Assembly: GCF_018388445.1 (NCBI RefSeq)
Contig: NZ_CP074405.1
Location: 682,001-746,000, forward strand
Source of the DNA: Cellulomonas wangleii
GTDB taxonomy: Bacteria > Actinomycetota > Actinomycetes > Actinomycetales > Cellulomonadaceae
Length of the DNA stretch: 64,000 nt
Reading direction: 5' to 3'
Part shown: positions 17,538 to 26,268 of the stretch, piece by piece
Layout: each line of letters opens with the position of its first letter
Numbering within the stretch: the first letter of the stretch is position 1
The notes under the pieces: generated by a model
Told to the model about the DNA's origin: nothing
Database searches by the model: none
What the model saw: the letters and a program-made list of their open reading frames with translations, nothing else
Position numbers and translations under genes: made by a program

Positions 17538-18281
17538 ATGACCATCGCCGCCGTCCTGACCGCCGCGGGCAGCGGCTCGCGCCTGGGTCACGCGCTGCCC
17601 AAGGCCGTGGTCCCCGTGGCCGGGGTGCCGCTCGTGGTGCACGCCGCGCGCGCGCTGCTGGCCGCCCGCACCGCCGACGGCGCGTCGGTGACCCAGCTGG
17701 TCGTCACCGCGCCCGCCGCCCACCTCGACACCGTCGCCGCACTCGTGGGCGAGGTGGTCGACGAGGCCGCCGCCGACGTCCGGCTCGACGTGGTCGGCGG
17801 CGGGCGTACGCGGCAGGAGTCGGTCGCGGCGGGGCTCGCGGAGCTGACGGACGACGTGGACGTGGTGCTGGTGCACGACGCGGCACGGCCGTTCGCCCCG
17901 CCCGCCCTCGTCGCGCGGGTCGTGGAGGCGGTGCGCTCCGGTCACGCGGCCGTGGTGCCCGGCCTGCCCGTGGTCGACACGATCAAGCGGGTCGGGGCCG
18001 GCGACGGGACCGGCCGGCCCGTGCTCGAGACCGTGCCGCGCGGTGACCTCGTCGCGGTGCAGACGCCGCAGGGCTTCGCCCGGGACGTCCTGGAGCGGGC
18101 GCACGCCGTCGGGTCCGGCCGCGGCGCGGACGAGACGACAGCGGCGTCCGACGACGCGGGGCTGGTGGAGGCCACCGGCGTGCGGGTGTGGGTGGTGCCC
18201 GGTGACGAGCGTGCCGCCAAGGTGACGACGGCCCGCGACCTGATGGTCGCGCAGGCCCTGACGACGGGAGCTCCGGCGTGA
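17538..18281 (+). CDS. ispD: 2-C-methyl-D-erythritol 4-phosphate cytidylyltransferase
   Basis: The 247-residue enzyme makes CDP-methylerythritol in the non-mevalonate isoprenoid pathway. Its signature nucleotide-binding loop [20 protein letters not shown] is at residues 4-23. The family motifs [24 protein letters not shown] and VDTIKR, then TPQGF, are all present. CACGAT ends 6 nt before the ATG, suggesting a leaderless or near-leaderless message. It overlaps ispF by 4 nt (GTGA), the usual arrangement for these consecutive pathway enzymes. Confidence 0.95.
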   Translation: MTIAAVLTAAGSGSRLGHALPKAVVPVAGVPLVVHAARALLAARTADGASVTQLVVTAPAAHLDTVAALVGEVVDEAAADVRLDVVGGGRTRQESVAAGLAELTDDVDVVLVHDAARPFAPPALVARVVEAVRSGHAAVVPGLPVVDTIKRVGAGDGTGRPVLETVPRGDLVAVQTPQGFARDVLERAHAVGSGRGADETTAASDDAGLVEATGVRVWVVPGDERAAKVTTARDLMVAQALTTGAPA

Positions 18282-18766
18282 ACCTGCGCACCGGCATCGG
18301 CATCGACGTGCACGCCTACGACCCCGACCCCGCGCCCGACGCGGTGCTGCACCTGGCCGGCCTGGAGTGGCCGGGGGAGCGGCCGCTCGCCGGCCACTCC
18401 GACGCGGACGTCGCCGCCCACGCGGCGGCCGACGCGCTGCTGTCCGCCGCGGGCCTCGGCGACCTCGGGCAGCAGTTCGGCACCGCGGACCCGCGCTGGG
18501 CCGGGGCGTCGGGTGCGGCGCTGCTCGCCGAGGCGGCGCGCCGCGTGCGGGCCGCCGGCTTCACCATCGGCAACGTCGCCGTGCAGGTGGTCGGCAACCG
18601 GCCCAAGCTCGGCCCGCGCCGCATCGAGGCGCAGGCCGTGCTGTCGATGGCCTGCGGGGCGACGGTCACGGTGGCGGCGACCACCACGGACGGGCTCGGG
18701 CTGACGGGACGCGGGGAGGGCGTCGCGGCGATCGCCACCGCTCTCGTCACGAGCGACGCCGGCTGA
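18278..18766 (+). CDS. ispF: 2-C-methyl-D-erythritol 2,4-cyclodiphosphate synthase
   Basis: The 162-residue zinc enzyme cyclises CDP-methylerythritol 2-phosphate. Metal ligands are visible in GIGIDVHAY (Asp and His). [17 protein letters not shown] supplies the substrate-binding and third metal residues. The C-terminal [19 protein letters not shown] is the CDP-site signature. The GTG start overlaps the ispD stop, so the two are translationally coupled. Full length for the family. Confidence 0.96.
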   Translation: MNLRTGIGIDVHAYDPDPAPDAVLHLAGLEWPGERPLAGHSDADVAAHAAADALLSAAGLGDLGQQFGTADPRWAGASGAALLAEAARRVRAAGFTIGNVAVQVVGNRPKLGPRRIEAQAVLSMACGATVTVAATTTDGLGLTGRGEGVAAIATALVTSDAG

Positions 18767-18912
18767 GAGGCCCGCGGGCGTGGGCGACCCGCTCACGATG
18801 TGGGAACGCCACCACCCGCGCGGGTGAACTCGTCCGGGTGACCTCGCCGGTGGCGCCCGTCGGGCCGGACGTCCGTCGCCAAGCGGACGAATCGCCGGTA
18901 CCGTCCCTCCAC

Positions 18913-19167
18913 GTGACAGTCCCACCGACAGACAGTGAGCGCGCTCCCGCGCTCGGCGCGCCCCCGGCGGCGGGCCCGGTCGGCCTGCCCCGACGGCCCC
19001 GCACGCTGCCCGTCCGGCAGCGCAACCGCGTGTCGCTCGACACGCTGGAGGCCACGTTCGCGGGCCTGCAGCAGATCGACGACACCGCCCGCCCCGCGGC
19101 GCCCCGCACGCCCCCGCCCGACCTGTGGCCGCCCGTGACGGGCGCGCAGTCGCGCGTCACCGGGTGA
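18913..19167 (+). CDS. Small hypothetical protein, Pro/Arg-rich
   Basis: This 84-residue ORF starts at GTG 18913. A TACCGT hexamer at 18899-18904 ends 8 nt upstream, a leaderless pattern seen at several neighbours. The product is rich in Pro, Ala and Arg at both ends, with a short conserved-looking core RNRVSLDTLEATFAGLQQIDDT. No signal peptide or membrane segment is visible. Its 3' end overlaps the convergent oxidoreductase gene by 11 nt. I do not recognise the family. It could be a small actinobacterial conserved protein or a spurious frame. Confidence 0.45.
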   Translation: MTVPPTDSERAPALGAPPAAGPVGLPRRPRTLPVRQRNRVSLDTLEATFAGLQQIDDTARPAAPRTPPPDLWPPVTGAQSRVTG

Positions 19168-20101
19168 GCAGGACCAGCTTCCCCCCGGCGTGACCCTCGC
19201 GGCTGCGCCGGTGCGCGGCCTCCGCCTCCTCGAGCGGGTACGTGCCGGTGATCTGCACGTCGAGGGTCCCGTCCGCGGCCAGGGCGGCGAGCTGTGCGCG
19301 CGCCGCCTGCCGGACCGCCGTGCCCGGGTCGGCGCCGGGCCCGTACCCCAGGCCCCGTACCCCGAGCCGCACGGCCCGGTCCAGCGCCACGATCGTCGCG
19401 ACGCGGGAGCGGTCGGCGACGAGCTCGACGGACGTGTCGAGCGCCTCGGTCGTGCCGACCGTGTCGATCGCGACGGTGACCGGGCCGTTGCCCGCGACGA
19501 GGTCGCGGACCCGGTCGGTCAGCCCCGGCCCGTAGGCGACGGGCTCCGCGCCGAGCCGTCGCAGGCAGTCGTGCCACCTCGGTGACGCCGTGGCGAGCAC
19601 GCGGGCGCCGCGCAGCACCGCGAGCTGCACCGCCATGCGCCCGACGCCGCCGGACGCCCCGTGCACCAGCACCACGTCGCCGGCGTCCACCGCGGTGGCC
19701 TCCACGGCGTGCACGGCCGTCACGCCGGCGGCGAGCAGGGCCGCCGCGCGGACCGTGTCCAGCCCGTCCGGCCGCCGCACCAGGACGTCCTGCGGTGCGG
19801 TGACCACGTCCGCGTAACCGCCCGTGACGGGCGAGGCGACGACCTCGTCGCCAGGGGAGTACCAGCGCACGCCCGGGCCGACGGCCTCCACGACGCCGGC
19901 GACCTCGAGCCCCAGGCGCACGGGCGGCCGGCCGCCCGACCCCGGTGCGTACGACTTCCAGTCCCACGGGTTCACGCCGGCGGCGTGCACGCGCACGCGC
20001 ACCTCGCCCGGCCCGGGCGGGGGGAGGTCCACCTCGACGACCCGCAGCACCTCGGGCCCGCCCAGCGCGCTCGCCACGACCGCCCGTCCTTGGTCCGCCA
20101 C
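19157..20101 (-). CDS. Zinc-independent MDR oxidoreductase (quinone oxidoreductase-like)
   Basis: The 314-residue medium-chain dehydrogenase/reductase has the GroES-like N-terminal domain (PPPGPGEVRVRVHAAGVNPWDWK) and a Rossmann NADP-binding domain with VLVHGASGGVGRMAVQLAVLRGARVLAT. The catalytic zinc Cys is replaced in AGVNPWDWK, as in NADPH:quinone reductase-like enzymes. It probably reduces quinones or enones with NADPH. The GTG start has only a weak upstream TAAGGC, so it may be leaderless. It is transcribed alone, convergent with the small upstream ORF. Confidence 0.85.
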   Translation of the reverse strand: MADQGRAVVASALGGPEVLRVVEVDLPPPGPGEVRVRVHAAGVNPWDWKSYAPGSGGRPPVRLGLEVAGVVEAVGPGVRWYSPGDEVVASPVTGGYADVVTAPQDVLVRRPDGLDTVRAAALLAAGVTAVHAVEATAVDAGDVVLVHGASGGVGRMAVQLAVLRGARVLATASPRWHDCLRRLGAEPVAYGPGLTDRVRDLVAGNGPVTVAIDTVGTTEALDTSVELVADRSRVATIVALDRAVRLGVRGLGYGPGADPGTAVRQAARAQLAALAADGTLDVQITGTYPLEEAEAAHRRSREGHAGGKLVLLTR

Positions 20102-20206
20102 CCGCTCAGCCTTACGGGCGACGGCGCGTCTGACCAGACCCGGCGAGTCGCCCGTTCGCCTGAAACGTCCGGACGTGACCCCTGGTGTGCCGCGGCGCCG
20201 GGTGCA

Positions 20207-21553
20207 TCAGGGCAACGGGCCCAGGACGCGGTCGACGTAGTCGTTGCGGAACGTGCCGGTGGGGTCGACCCGGGCCCGGACGCGGTTGGCGTCGGCCAGC
20301 CGGGGGTAGAGCGCGGCGAGCCGGACGTGGTCCAGGCTGTGCAGCTTGCCCCAGTGGGGTCGGCCGTCGACCTCGGCCATGATCCGCTCGACGGCGTCGA
20401 AGTACCGGCGGTGCGGCATGCGGTGGTACTGGTGCACGGCGACGTACCCGGTCGCGCGACCGTGCGCGGTGGACAGCCACAGGTCGTCGGGGGCGGCGAA
20501 GCGCACCTCGAGAGGGAAGGGCACCGGCTCGCGCGTGGTCCGCAGCCAGCGGTCCACCGCGCGGAGCACGTCGGGGACGTGCTCGCGCGGCACGGCGTAC
20601 TCCATCTCGCGGAACCGGACGCGGCGACGCGCGACGAAGACGTCGGCCGAGCCTGCGGTGTACGTGCGTCCGGCCAGCGCACGGCCGGCCACGGCGTTGA
20701 GCAGCGGGACGGCCCGCGGGTACGCCGCGGCGAGCCGGTTCGTCACCGCGAAGACGCCGTTGGACAGCACCTCGTCGTCGACGAGGTGGCGCAGCAGCGG
20801 CAGCGGCTGGTCCGCCTCGTCGTCGGCCACGCGGTTGTTGCACTTGGCGAGCGCGCGGTCGGTGTGCGGGAACCAGAAGAGCTCGAAGTGGTCGTTGGCG
20901 TCGGCCAGCTCGTCCATGCGGGTGAGCAGCTCCGCCAGCGGCATCGGCGCCTCGCGGGCACGCAGGCGGAAGGCGGGCACCACCTCGAGCGTCACCGCGG
21001 CGAGCACACCCGCGGTGCCCAGGCCCAGCCGGGCCAGCTCGAAGAGCTCCGGGTCGTGCCCGGGGGACACCTCGACCACGTCGCCGGCCGCGGTGACCAC
21101 GCGGCAGCCGACGACCTGGGTGGCGAGCCCGCCGAGGCGTGCGCCGGTGCCGTGCGTGCCGGTGCTGATCGCCCCGGCCACGGTCTGCCGGTCGATGTCG
21201 CCCAGGTTGCGCATCGCCAGGCCGCGCGCCGCGAGGGCCGCGTTGAGGTCGGCGAGGCGCGTACCTGCTCCCACGGTGACGTGGGCGTTCCCGTCCGGGC
21301 GGGGAGCGACCCGTTCGACGCCGGTCAGCGCGTCGAGGTGGAGCTGCACGCCGTCGGTCACGGCCGCTCCGGTGAACGAGTGACCCGACCCCACCGCGCG
21401 CAGCCGCCGCCCGGCGGCCGTCGCGGTGGTCACCTCCTGGACGAGCGCCTCCAGGTCGCGAGGTCGTGCCACCCTCAGGGGGGTCGCGGACTGCGTCCGC
21501 GCCCAGTTGCGCCACGTCGGGCCACCGGCCCCCCCGGGCCCACGTGCTCCCAT
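20207..21553 (-). CDS. FAD-linked oxidase, D-arabinono-1,4-lactone oxidase family
   Basis: The 448-residue protein has the PP-loop FAD domain: RPRDLEALVQEVTTATAAGRRLRAVGSGHSFTGAAVTDG, then NLGDIDRQTVAGAISTGTHGTGARLGGLATQV for flavin contacts. The C-terminal ALO domain ends with HWGKLHSLD and FRNDYVDRVLG. Family members oxidise sugar lactones or alditols. The ATG at 21553 is chosen over an upstream in-frame start because a TTGACT-17-GATTCT promoter ends 6 nt before it, giving a leaderless message. It diverges from a TetR regulator and is probably controlled by it. Confidence 0.87.
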   Translation of the reverse strand: MGARGPGGAGGPTWRNWARTQSATPLRVARPRDLEALVQEVTTATAAGRRLRAVGSGHSFTGAAVTDGVQLHLDALTGVERVAPRPDGNAHVTVGAGTRLADLNAALAARGLAMRNLGDIDRQTVAGAISTGTHGTGARLGGLATQVVGCRVVTAAGDVVEVSPGHDPELFELARLGLGTAGVLAAVTLEVVPAFRLRAREAPMPLAELLTRMDELADANDHFELFWFPHTDRALAKCNNRVADDEADQPLPLLRHLVDDEVLSNGVFAVTNRLAAAYPRAVPLLNAVAGRALAGRTYTAGSADVFVARRRVRFREMEYAVPREHVPDVLRAVDRWLRTTREPVPFPLEVRFAAPDDLWLSTAHGRATGYVAVHQYHRMPHRRYFDAVERIMAEVDGRPHWGKLHSLDHVRLAALYPRLADANRVRARVDPTGTFRNDYVDRVLGPLP

Positions 21554-21559
21554 CTCAGC

Positions 21560-21588
21560 AGAATCCGCTGGGCGTCCGTCCAAGTCAA
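21560..21588 (-). promoter_or_regulatory. Promoter of the FAD-oxidase gene
   Basis: On the minus strand TTGACT (plus 21583-21588) and GATTCT (plus 21560-21565) are spaced by exactly 17 nt. The -10 ends 6 nt before the ATG. Confidence 0.7.
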
Positions 21589-21607
21589 GTGCGGGAAATC
21601 CTTGACT
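21583..21607. promoter_or_regulatory. Inverted repeat between the two divergent -35 boxes (candidate TetR operator)
   Basis: AGTCAAG (21583-21589) and CTTGACT (21601-21607) form an inverted repeat with an 11-nt spacer. Each arm contains the -35 hexamer of one divergent gene, so a protein bound here could switch both. The second arm is the TTGACT -35 of the TetR gene, 17 nt before TGAGAT. Confidence 0.5.
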
Positions 21608-21696
21608 ATCGTCACGACTACCGATGAGATGAACCTCGAGAGGCGTCGACGGCTGCCGGGGGGGTGTGCTCGTCCGACGTCCACGAGGAGGATGCA

Positions 21697-22422
21697 ATGA
21701 GCCGTCTGCCGGTCGCCGAGCGTCGTGAGCAGCTCATCGAGGCCGCACTGAACGTGGCGAGCAGGGAGGGCATCGACGGTGCGACGGTTCGCGCCGTCGC
21801 CGCCGAGGCGGGTGTCTCCCTGGGTGTCGTCCACTACTGCTTCCGTGACAAGGACGAGCTGCTGCGCGCGATGGCGCACACGATCACGGAACGCAACCTC
21901 GCCCGCGGCATGGCCGAGATGCCGGCCTCCGCGCCCGCGCGCGACCTCATCATGGGCGTGCTCGAGGGGCTGTGGGCGAACATCCGCGCGACCCGCGGGC
22001 CGCAGCTGCTGACGTACGAGCTGACGACGACGTCGCTGCGTCACCCCGAGCTCCAGCAGGTCGGGGTCGACCAGTACATCGGCAGCTGGGCCGCGGCCGA
22101 GCAGTTCCTCGAGGAGATCGAGCGGGCCGGCGGCGTCACGTGGCGCGCGCCGCGGCACCTCATCGCGCGCTCCATCATCGCGACCATCGACGGGTTCTCG
22201 CTCGCGTGGCTCGTCGACGGCGACGCGGAGGCCGGCTACCAGGGGCTGCGGCTGTTCGCCGAGCACCTGGCGACGCTGGCGGTGCCGCTGGACGAGTCCG
22301 CCCTGCTCGGTGACATGGCCCCGACGGAGCAGGCCCAGGACCAGGACCCGCAGGAACGGACGGCGGAGGTGCGCTCGATCGCGCCGCCGGTCGCTCCGGC
22401 CGGGGTGACCGCCCTGGCATGA
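21697..22422 (+). CDS. TetR-family transcriptional regulator
   Basis: The 241-residue regulator has an N-terminal helix-turn-helix domain at about residues 10-57 (RREQLIEAALNVASREGIDGATVRAVAAEAGVSLGVVHYCFRDKDELLRAM) and a helical ligand-binding domain with a disordered acidic tail. The ATG at 21697 follows GAGGAGG at ideal spacing. It diverges from the FAD oxidase and overlaps the PLP enzyme gene by 4 nt, so it probably controls both, sensing a related small molecule. The identity of the ligand cannot be read from sequence. Confidence 0.92.
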   Translation: MSRLPVAERREQLIEAALNVASREGIDGATVRAVAAEAGVSLGVVHYCFRDKDELLRAMAHTITERNLARGMAEMPASAPARDLIMGVLEGLWANIRATRGPQLLTYELTTTSLRHPELQQVGVDQYIGSWAAAEQFLEEIERAGGVTWRAPRHLIARSIIATIDGFSLAWLVDGDAEAGYQGLRLFAEHLATLAVPLDESALLGDMAPTEQAQDQDPQERTAEVRSIAPPVAPAGVTALA

Positions 22423-23669
22423 CCGCACCGACCGCGGCGCGCGGCGCCGGCACCACCGCCGGCGCGGCGTCGGCGACGGGTCCGGTGACACGCACGCTGG
22501 GGGAGCGGCTCGACGCGGCGACCGCCGGCCTGTCCGCACCGCTCGTCGTGGTGGACCTCGACGCCCTCGAGGCCAACGCGACGGACGTGGTGCGGCGGGC
22601 CGGCGGCACGCCCGTGCGCGTCGCCAGCAAGTCCGTCCGGGTGCGGCACGTGCTCGAGCAGGTGCTGGCACGGCCCGGGTTCGCCGGCGTCATGGCGTAC
22701 GCGGCCACGGAGGCCCGCTGGCTCGCCGGTCACGGCGTGCGTGACGTCCTGCTCGGGTACCCGACCGTCGACGCCGCCGCGGTGGACGCCGTGGCTGCGG
22801 ACCCGCAGGCGGCCGCCGCCGTGACGTTCATGGTCGACGACACCGTCCAGGCCGACCTGCTGGCCGCTGCCGCCCGCCGCCACGACCGTCGGCTGCGGGT
22901 CTGCCTCGACGTGGACGCGTCCCTGCGGCTGGGACGCGGCCCGCTCACCCTGCACGTGGGGGTGCGGCGCTCGCCGGTGCGCACGCCCGCCGACGCGGCG
23001 GCGCTCGCCCGCGCGGTCGAGCGGCGCGGGTGCCTCGACGTCCGCGGCGTCATGCTCTACGAGGCGCAGATCGCCGGGCTGCCGGACGCGACCGCGGGTG
23101 TGCGGCTGCTCAAGGCAGCGTCGGCGCGCGAGCTGGCCCGACGCCGGGCCGAGGTCGTGGCCGCCGTGACAGCCGCGACGGGGCATCCGATCGACCTCGT
23201 CAACTCCGGGGGGACGGGCTCGCTCGAGGTCAGCGCGGCCGCACCGGGTGTCACGGAGGTGACCGCGGGGTCGGGACTGTTCGCGCCCACGCTGTTCGAC
23301 GGGTACCGCGCCTTCAGGCCGCGGCCCGCCGCGTACATCGGGCTCGACGTGGTGCGCATCCCGGGCGACGGGTGGGCCACGGTCTTCGGGGGCGGCTACG
23401 TCGCGTCCGGGCCGCCGGGGCCCGGACGCCTGCCCCGGCCCGTGCAGCCGGCAGGGCTGCGGCTGGGCGGACGCGAGGGCGCCGGTGAGGTGCAGACGCC
23501 CTTGCGTGTCCCCGCCCGCGCCGACCTGCGCATCGGTGACCGCGTGTGGTTCCGCCACGCCAAGGCCGGTGAGGTCATGGAGCGCTTCTCCGAGGTGCAC
23601 CTGGTGCGCGGCGACCGCGTCGAGGCCACCGTGCCCACGTACCGCGGCGAGGGCATCTGCGCCGGCTGA
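22419..23669 (+). CDS. PLP-dependent amino acid deaminase/aldolase (D-threonine aldolase-like)
   Basis: The 416-residue protein carries an alanine-racemase-type PLP barrel. The likely Schiff-base lysine is in PVRVASKSVRVRHVL. Barrel strands include GVMAYAATEARWLAGHGVRDVLLGYPTVD, RLRVCLDVDASLRLG and VRGVMLYEAQIAG. The NSGGTGSLEVSA segment binds phosphate. The C-terminal part resembles the D-serine dehydratase-like beta domain. It may act on D-amino or hydroxy-amino acids. Its start overlaps the TetR stop (ATGA). The FAD-oxidase/TetR/deaminase trio recurs, as far as I recall, in actinobacteria, but its pathway is not established from this sequence. Confidence 0.8.
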   Translation: MTAPTAARGAGTTAGAASATGPVTRTLGERLDAATAGLSAPLVVVDLDALEANATDVVRRAGGTPVRVASKSVRVRHVLEQVLARPGFAGVMAYAATEARWLAGHGVRDVLLGYPTVDAAAVDAVAADPQAAAAVTFMVDDTVQADLLAAAARRHDRRLRVCLDVDASLRLGRGPLTLHVGVRRSPVRTPADAAALARAVERRGCLDVRGVMLYEAQIAGLPDATAGVRLLKAASARELARRRAEVVAAVTAATGHPIDLVNSGGTGSLEVSAAAPGVTEVTAGSGLFAPTLFDGYRAFRPRPAAYIGLDVVRIPGDGWATVFGGGYVASGPPGPGRLPRPVQPAGLRLGGREGAGEVQTPLRVPARADLRIGDRVWFRHAKAGEVMERFSEVHLVRGDRVEATVPTYRGEGICAG

Positions 23670-23727
23670 GCGCGGCCACCCGCGGTGCCGGTCGGGCGCG
23701 GGCAGCCCGCCCCGGTAACCTGGGGCG

Positions 23728-25167
23728 GTGAACCTGCGGCTGTACGACAGCGGCACCCAGGCGGTGCGCGACTTCGTCCCCCTCGTCGAGGGTCGGGTCG
23801 GCATCTACCTGTGCGGTGCCACCGTGCAGGCGCCGCCGCACATCGGCCACGTCCGCTCCGCGGTGGCGTTCGACGTGCTGGTCCGCTGGCTGCGCCGCAA
23901 GGGCGTGCGCGTCACGCTGGTCCGCAACGTCACCGACATCGACGACAAGATCCTGGCCAAGGCCGCGGCCGCCGGCAGCGAGTGGTGGGCCTGGGCGCTG
24001 ACCAACGAGCGGGCGTTCGCGGCCGCGTACGACGCGCTGGGTGTGCTGCCCCCGGACTACGAGCCCCGGGCGACCGGTCACGTGCCGGCGATGCTCGACC
24101 TCATGGACCGGCTCGTCGAGCGCGGCCACGCCTACGTCGCGGGCCCGGGCGACGTGTACTTCGACGTGCGCTCGTGGGCCGAGTACGGCTCGCTGACCAA
24201 CCAGCGCGTCGACGACATGACCGACGTCCCCGAGGACGCGGGCACCGGCAAGCGCGACCCGCACGACTTCGCGCTGTGGAAGGCCCCGAAGGACGGGGAG
24301 CCCGCGACCGCGTCGTGGGACACCCCGTACGGGCGGGGCCGACCCGGCTGGCACCTGGAGTGCTCGGCCATGGCGCACCGGTACCTGGGCGAGGCGTTCG
24401 ACATCCACGGCGGCGGCCTCGACCTGCGCTTCCCGCACCACGAGAACGAGCAGGCGCAGTCGCGCGCCGCGGGCTACGGGTTCGCGCGGTACTGGCTGCA
24501 CAACGGCTGGGTCACGCAGGGTGGCGCCAAGATGAGCAAGTCGCTCGGCAACGGGCTGCTGGTGACCACGGTGCTGGAGAAGGCCCCGGCCGCCGTCGTC
24601 CGCTACGCGCTCACCGCGGTGCAGTACCGCTCGATGCTCGAGTGGACCGATGACACGCTGGCCGAGGCCGAGGCGACGTGGGACCGGCTCGCCGGGTTCG
24701 TGCAGCGGGCCGCGGAGCGCGTCGGTGCCGCCTCGGACCACGAGGTGGCGCACGTCGAGCTGCCCGCGGCCTTCGCCGCCGCACTGGACGACGACCTCAA
24801 CGTGCCCGCCGCGCTCGCGGCCGTGCACGAGACGCTGCGCGCGGGCAACAGCGCGCTCGCAGCGGGCGACGACGACACCGCCCGCACCGCGATGGTGGCG
24901 CTGCGCGGCATGCTCGACGTGCTCGGCCTCGACCCCGGCTCCCCGCAGTGGAGCACGGCGGCCGGTGACGGGCGCACCGCGCGGGCCCTGGACGCGCTGG
25001 TGCGCGCCGAGCTCGACGCACGCGCGGCGGCACGTGCCGCCCGCGACTGGACCACCGCCGACGCGATCCGCGACCGGCTGACCACTGCGGGAGTCGTCGT
25101 CGAGGACTCCCCGACGGGTGCGCGCTGGACGCTCGCCGCGCCCGCGACCCACACCACGGAGGACTGA
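23728..25167 (+). CDS. cysS: Cysteinyl-tRNA synthetase
   Basis: This 479-residue class I synthetase charges tRNA-Cys. The HIGH-type motif is [16 protein letters not shown], the catalytic-zinc Cys is in IYLCGATVQ and the other zinc ligands are in WHLECSAMA and [11 protein letters not shown]. The KMSKS loop is [12 protein letters not shown]. The full C-terminal anticodon domain separates it from the shorter mycothiol ligase MshC. TAACCT at 23716-23721 ends 6 nt before the GTG, so it appears leaderless. It shares one base with the rlmB start. Confidence 0.97.
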   Translation: MNLRLYDSGTQAVRDFVPLVEGRVGIYLCGATVQAPPHIGHVRSAVAFDVLVRWLRRKGVRVTLVRNVTDIDDKILAKAAAAGSEWWAWALTNERAFAAAYDALGVLPPDYEPRATGHVPAMLDLMDRLVERGHAYVAGPGDVYFDVRSWAEYGSLTNQRVDDMTDVPEDAGTGKRDPHDFALWKAPKDGEPATASWDTPYGRGRPGWHLECSAMAHRYLGEAFDIHGGGLDLRFPHHENEQAQSRAAGYGFARYWLHNGWVTQGGAKMSKSLGNGLLVTTVLEKAPAAVVRYALTAVQYRSMLEWTDDTLAEAEATWDRLAGFVQRAAERVGAASDHEVAHVELPAAFAAALDDDLNVPAALAAVHETLRAGNSALAAGDDDTARTAMVALRGMLDVLGLDPGSPQWSTAAGDGRTARALDALVRAELDARAAARAARDWTTADAIRDRLTTAGVVVEDSPTGARWTLAAPATHTTED

Positions 25168-26168
25168 TGGCCGGCAACTCCCAGCGCCGAGGCGCGACCC
25201 GCAAGCCGGGGAGCAAGAAGGGCGCCCGCGTCGGCACCGGCGGGCACAGCCGCCGTGCGCTCGAGGGCAAGGGCCCCACGCCCAAGGCCGAGGACCGGCC
25301 GTACCACGTCGCGCACAAGCGCAAGGTCGCGGCGGAGAAGGCCACCGGCACGTCGGGCGCGTCCGGTCGCCCGTCGGCACGTGCCGCGCGCGGGGCATCC
25401 GGCTCCCGCGGGGGCCGCACCTCGTCGACCCACGAGATCGTGTCCGGCCGCAACTCCGTGGTCGAGGCGCTGCGTGCCGGGATCCCGGTCTCGACCGTCT
25501 ACCTGGCGTCGCGCCTCGAGGCCGACGACCGCACGCGCGAGATCATCTCGACCGCCGCGGACGCGGGCTACCCGCTGCTCGAGGTGGGCCGTGCCGAGCT
25601 CGACCGGCTGACCGACGGCAGCGTCCACCAGGGCGTCGCGATCCAGGTGCCGCCGTACGAGTACCTCGAGCCCGACGACCTGCTGGACACCGCCGAGGCG
25701 TCGGGCACGGCACCGCTCGTCGTCGCGCTCGACGGCATCACGGACCCTCGCAACCTCGGTGCCGTGCTGCGGTCCGCGGGGGCGTTCGGGGCGCACGGCG
25801 TGCTGGTCCCCGAGCGGCGTGCCGCCGGCGTGACGGCTTCCGCCTGGAAGGTCTCGGCCGGTGCGGCCGCCCGCGTGCCCGTGGCCCGCGCGACCAACCT
25901 CACCCGCGCGCTGCAGGACTACCGCCGCGCCGGGGTGTTCGTCGTCGGCCTCGACGCCGGCGGCGACGTGCCGCTCGGTGAGCTGCCGTTCGCCGCGGAC
26001 CCGCTCGTGCTGGTCGTCGGCTCCGAGGGCAAGGGGCTGTCCCGGCTGGTGCGCGAGCAGTGCGACGCGATCGTCTCGATCCCGATCGCGTCCGCCGTCG
26101 AGTCGCTCAACGCCGGCGTGGCCGCGGGTATCGCGCTGTACGAGGTCGCGCGCCAGCGCGCCGTCTGA
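25167..26168 (+). CDS. rlmB: 23S rRNA 2'-O-ribose methyltransferase (TrmH/RlmB family)
   Basis: The 333-residue SpoU-class methyltransferase has a Lys/Arg-rich disordered N-terminus of about 85 residues. An L30e-like substrate-binding domain follows (GRNSVVEALRAGIPVSTVYLA), then the knotted SAM-binding domain. SPOUT motifs are DGITDPRNLGAVLRSAGAFGAHGVLVPERR, LVVGSEGKGLSRLVREQCD and SIPIASAVESLNAGVAAGIALYE. It is expected to methylate G2251 of 23S rRNA, although tRNA targets cannot be excluded. Translation is coupled to cysS by a TGATG overlap, a common actinobacterial pair. Confidence 0.92.
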   Translation: MAGNSQRRGATRKPGSKKGARVGTGGHSRRALEGKGPTPKAEDRPYHVAHKRKVAAEKATGTSGASGRPSARAARGASGSRGGRTSSTHEIVSGRNSVVEALRAGIPVSTVYLASRLEADDRTREIISTAADAGYPLLEVGRAELDRLTDGSVHQGVAIQVPPYEYLEPDDLLDTAEASGTAPLVVALDGITDPRNLGAVLRSAGAFGAHGVLVPERRAAGVTASAWKVSAGAAARVPVARATNLTRALQDYRRAGVFVVGLDAGGDVPLGELPFAADPLVLVVGSEGKGLSRLVREQCDAIVSIPIASAVESLNAGVAAGIALYEVARQRAV

Positions 26169-26178
26169 GGGCGGCGAG

Positions 26179-26207
26179 GGCGCCCGCCGGGGACCCCTGC
26201 GGGCGCC
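26179..26207. terminator. Terminator between rlmB and the DUF4032 gene
   Basis: A perfect 9-bp stem (GGCGCCCGC and its complement) with an 11-nt loop starts 11 nt after the rlmB stop, between convergent genes. Confidence 0.75.
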
Positions 26208-26218
26208 GCGCGCGTGAT

Positions 26219-26250
26219 GGTGCACCGTCAGGCGGGTGCACCGTCAGGCG
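26219..26250 (+). repeat. 16-bp tandem duplication
   Basis: GGTGCACCGTCAGGCG occurs twice head to tail, followed by a partial third copy GGTGCGCC. It lies in the gap before the DUF4032 stop and looks like a simple slippage duplication. Confidence 0.8.
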
Positions 26251-26268
26251 GGTGCGCCTGCCGGCCGG

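Noticed and set aside
18823..18843. GGTGAAC and GGTGACC near 18830 as another PHO box
   Set aside because: The two are 14 bp apart, not in the 11-bp phase of real PHO boxes, and the neighbours have no phosphate link.
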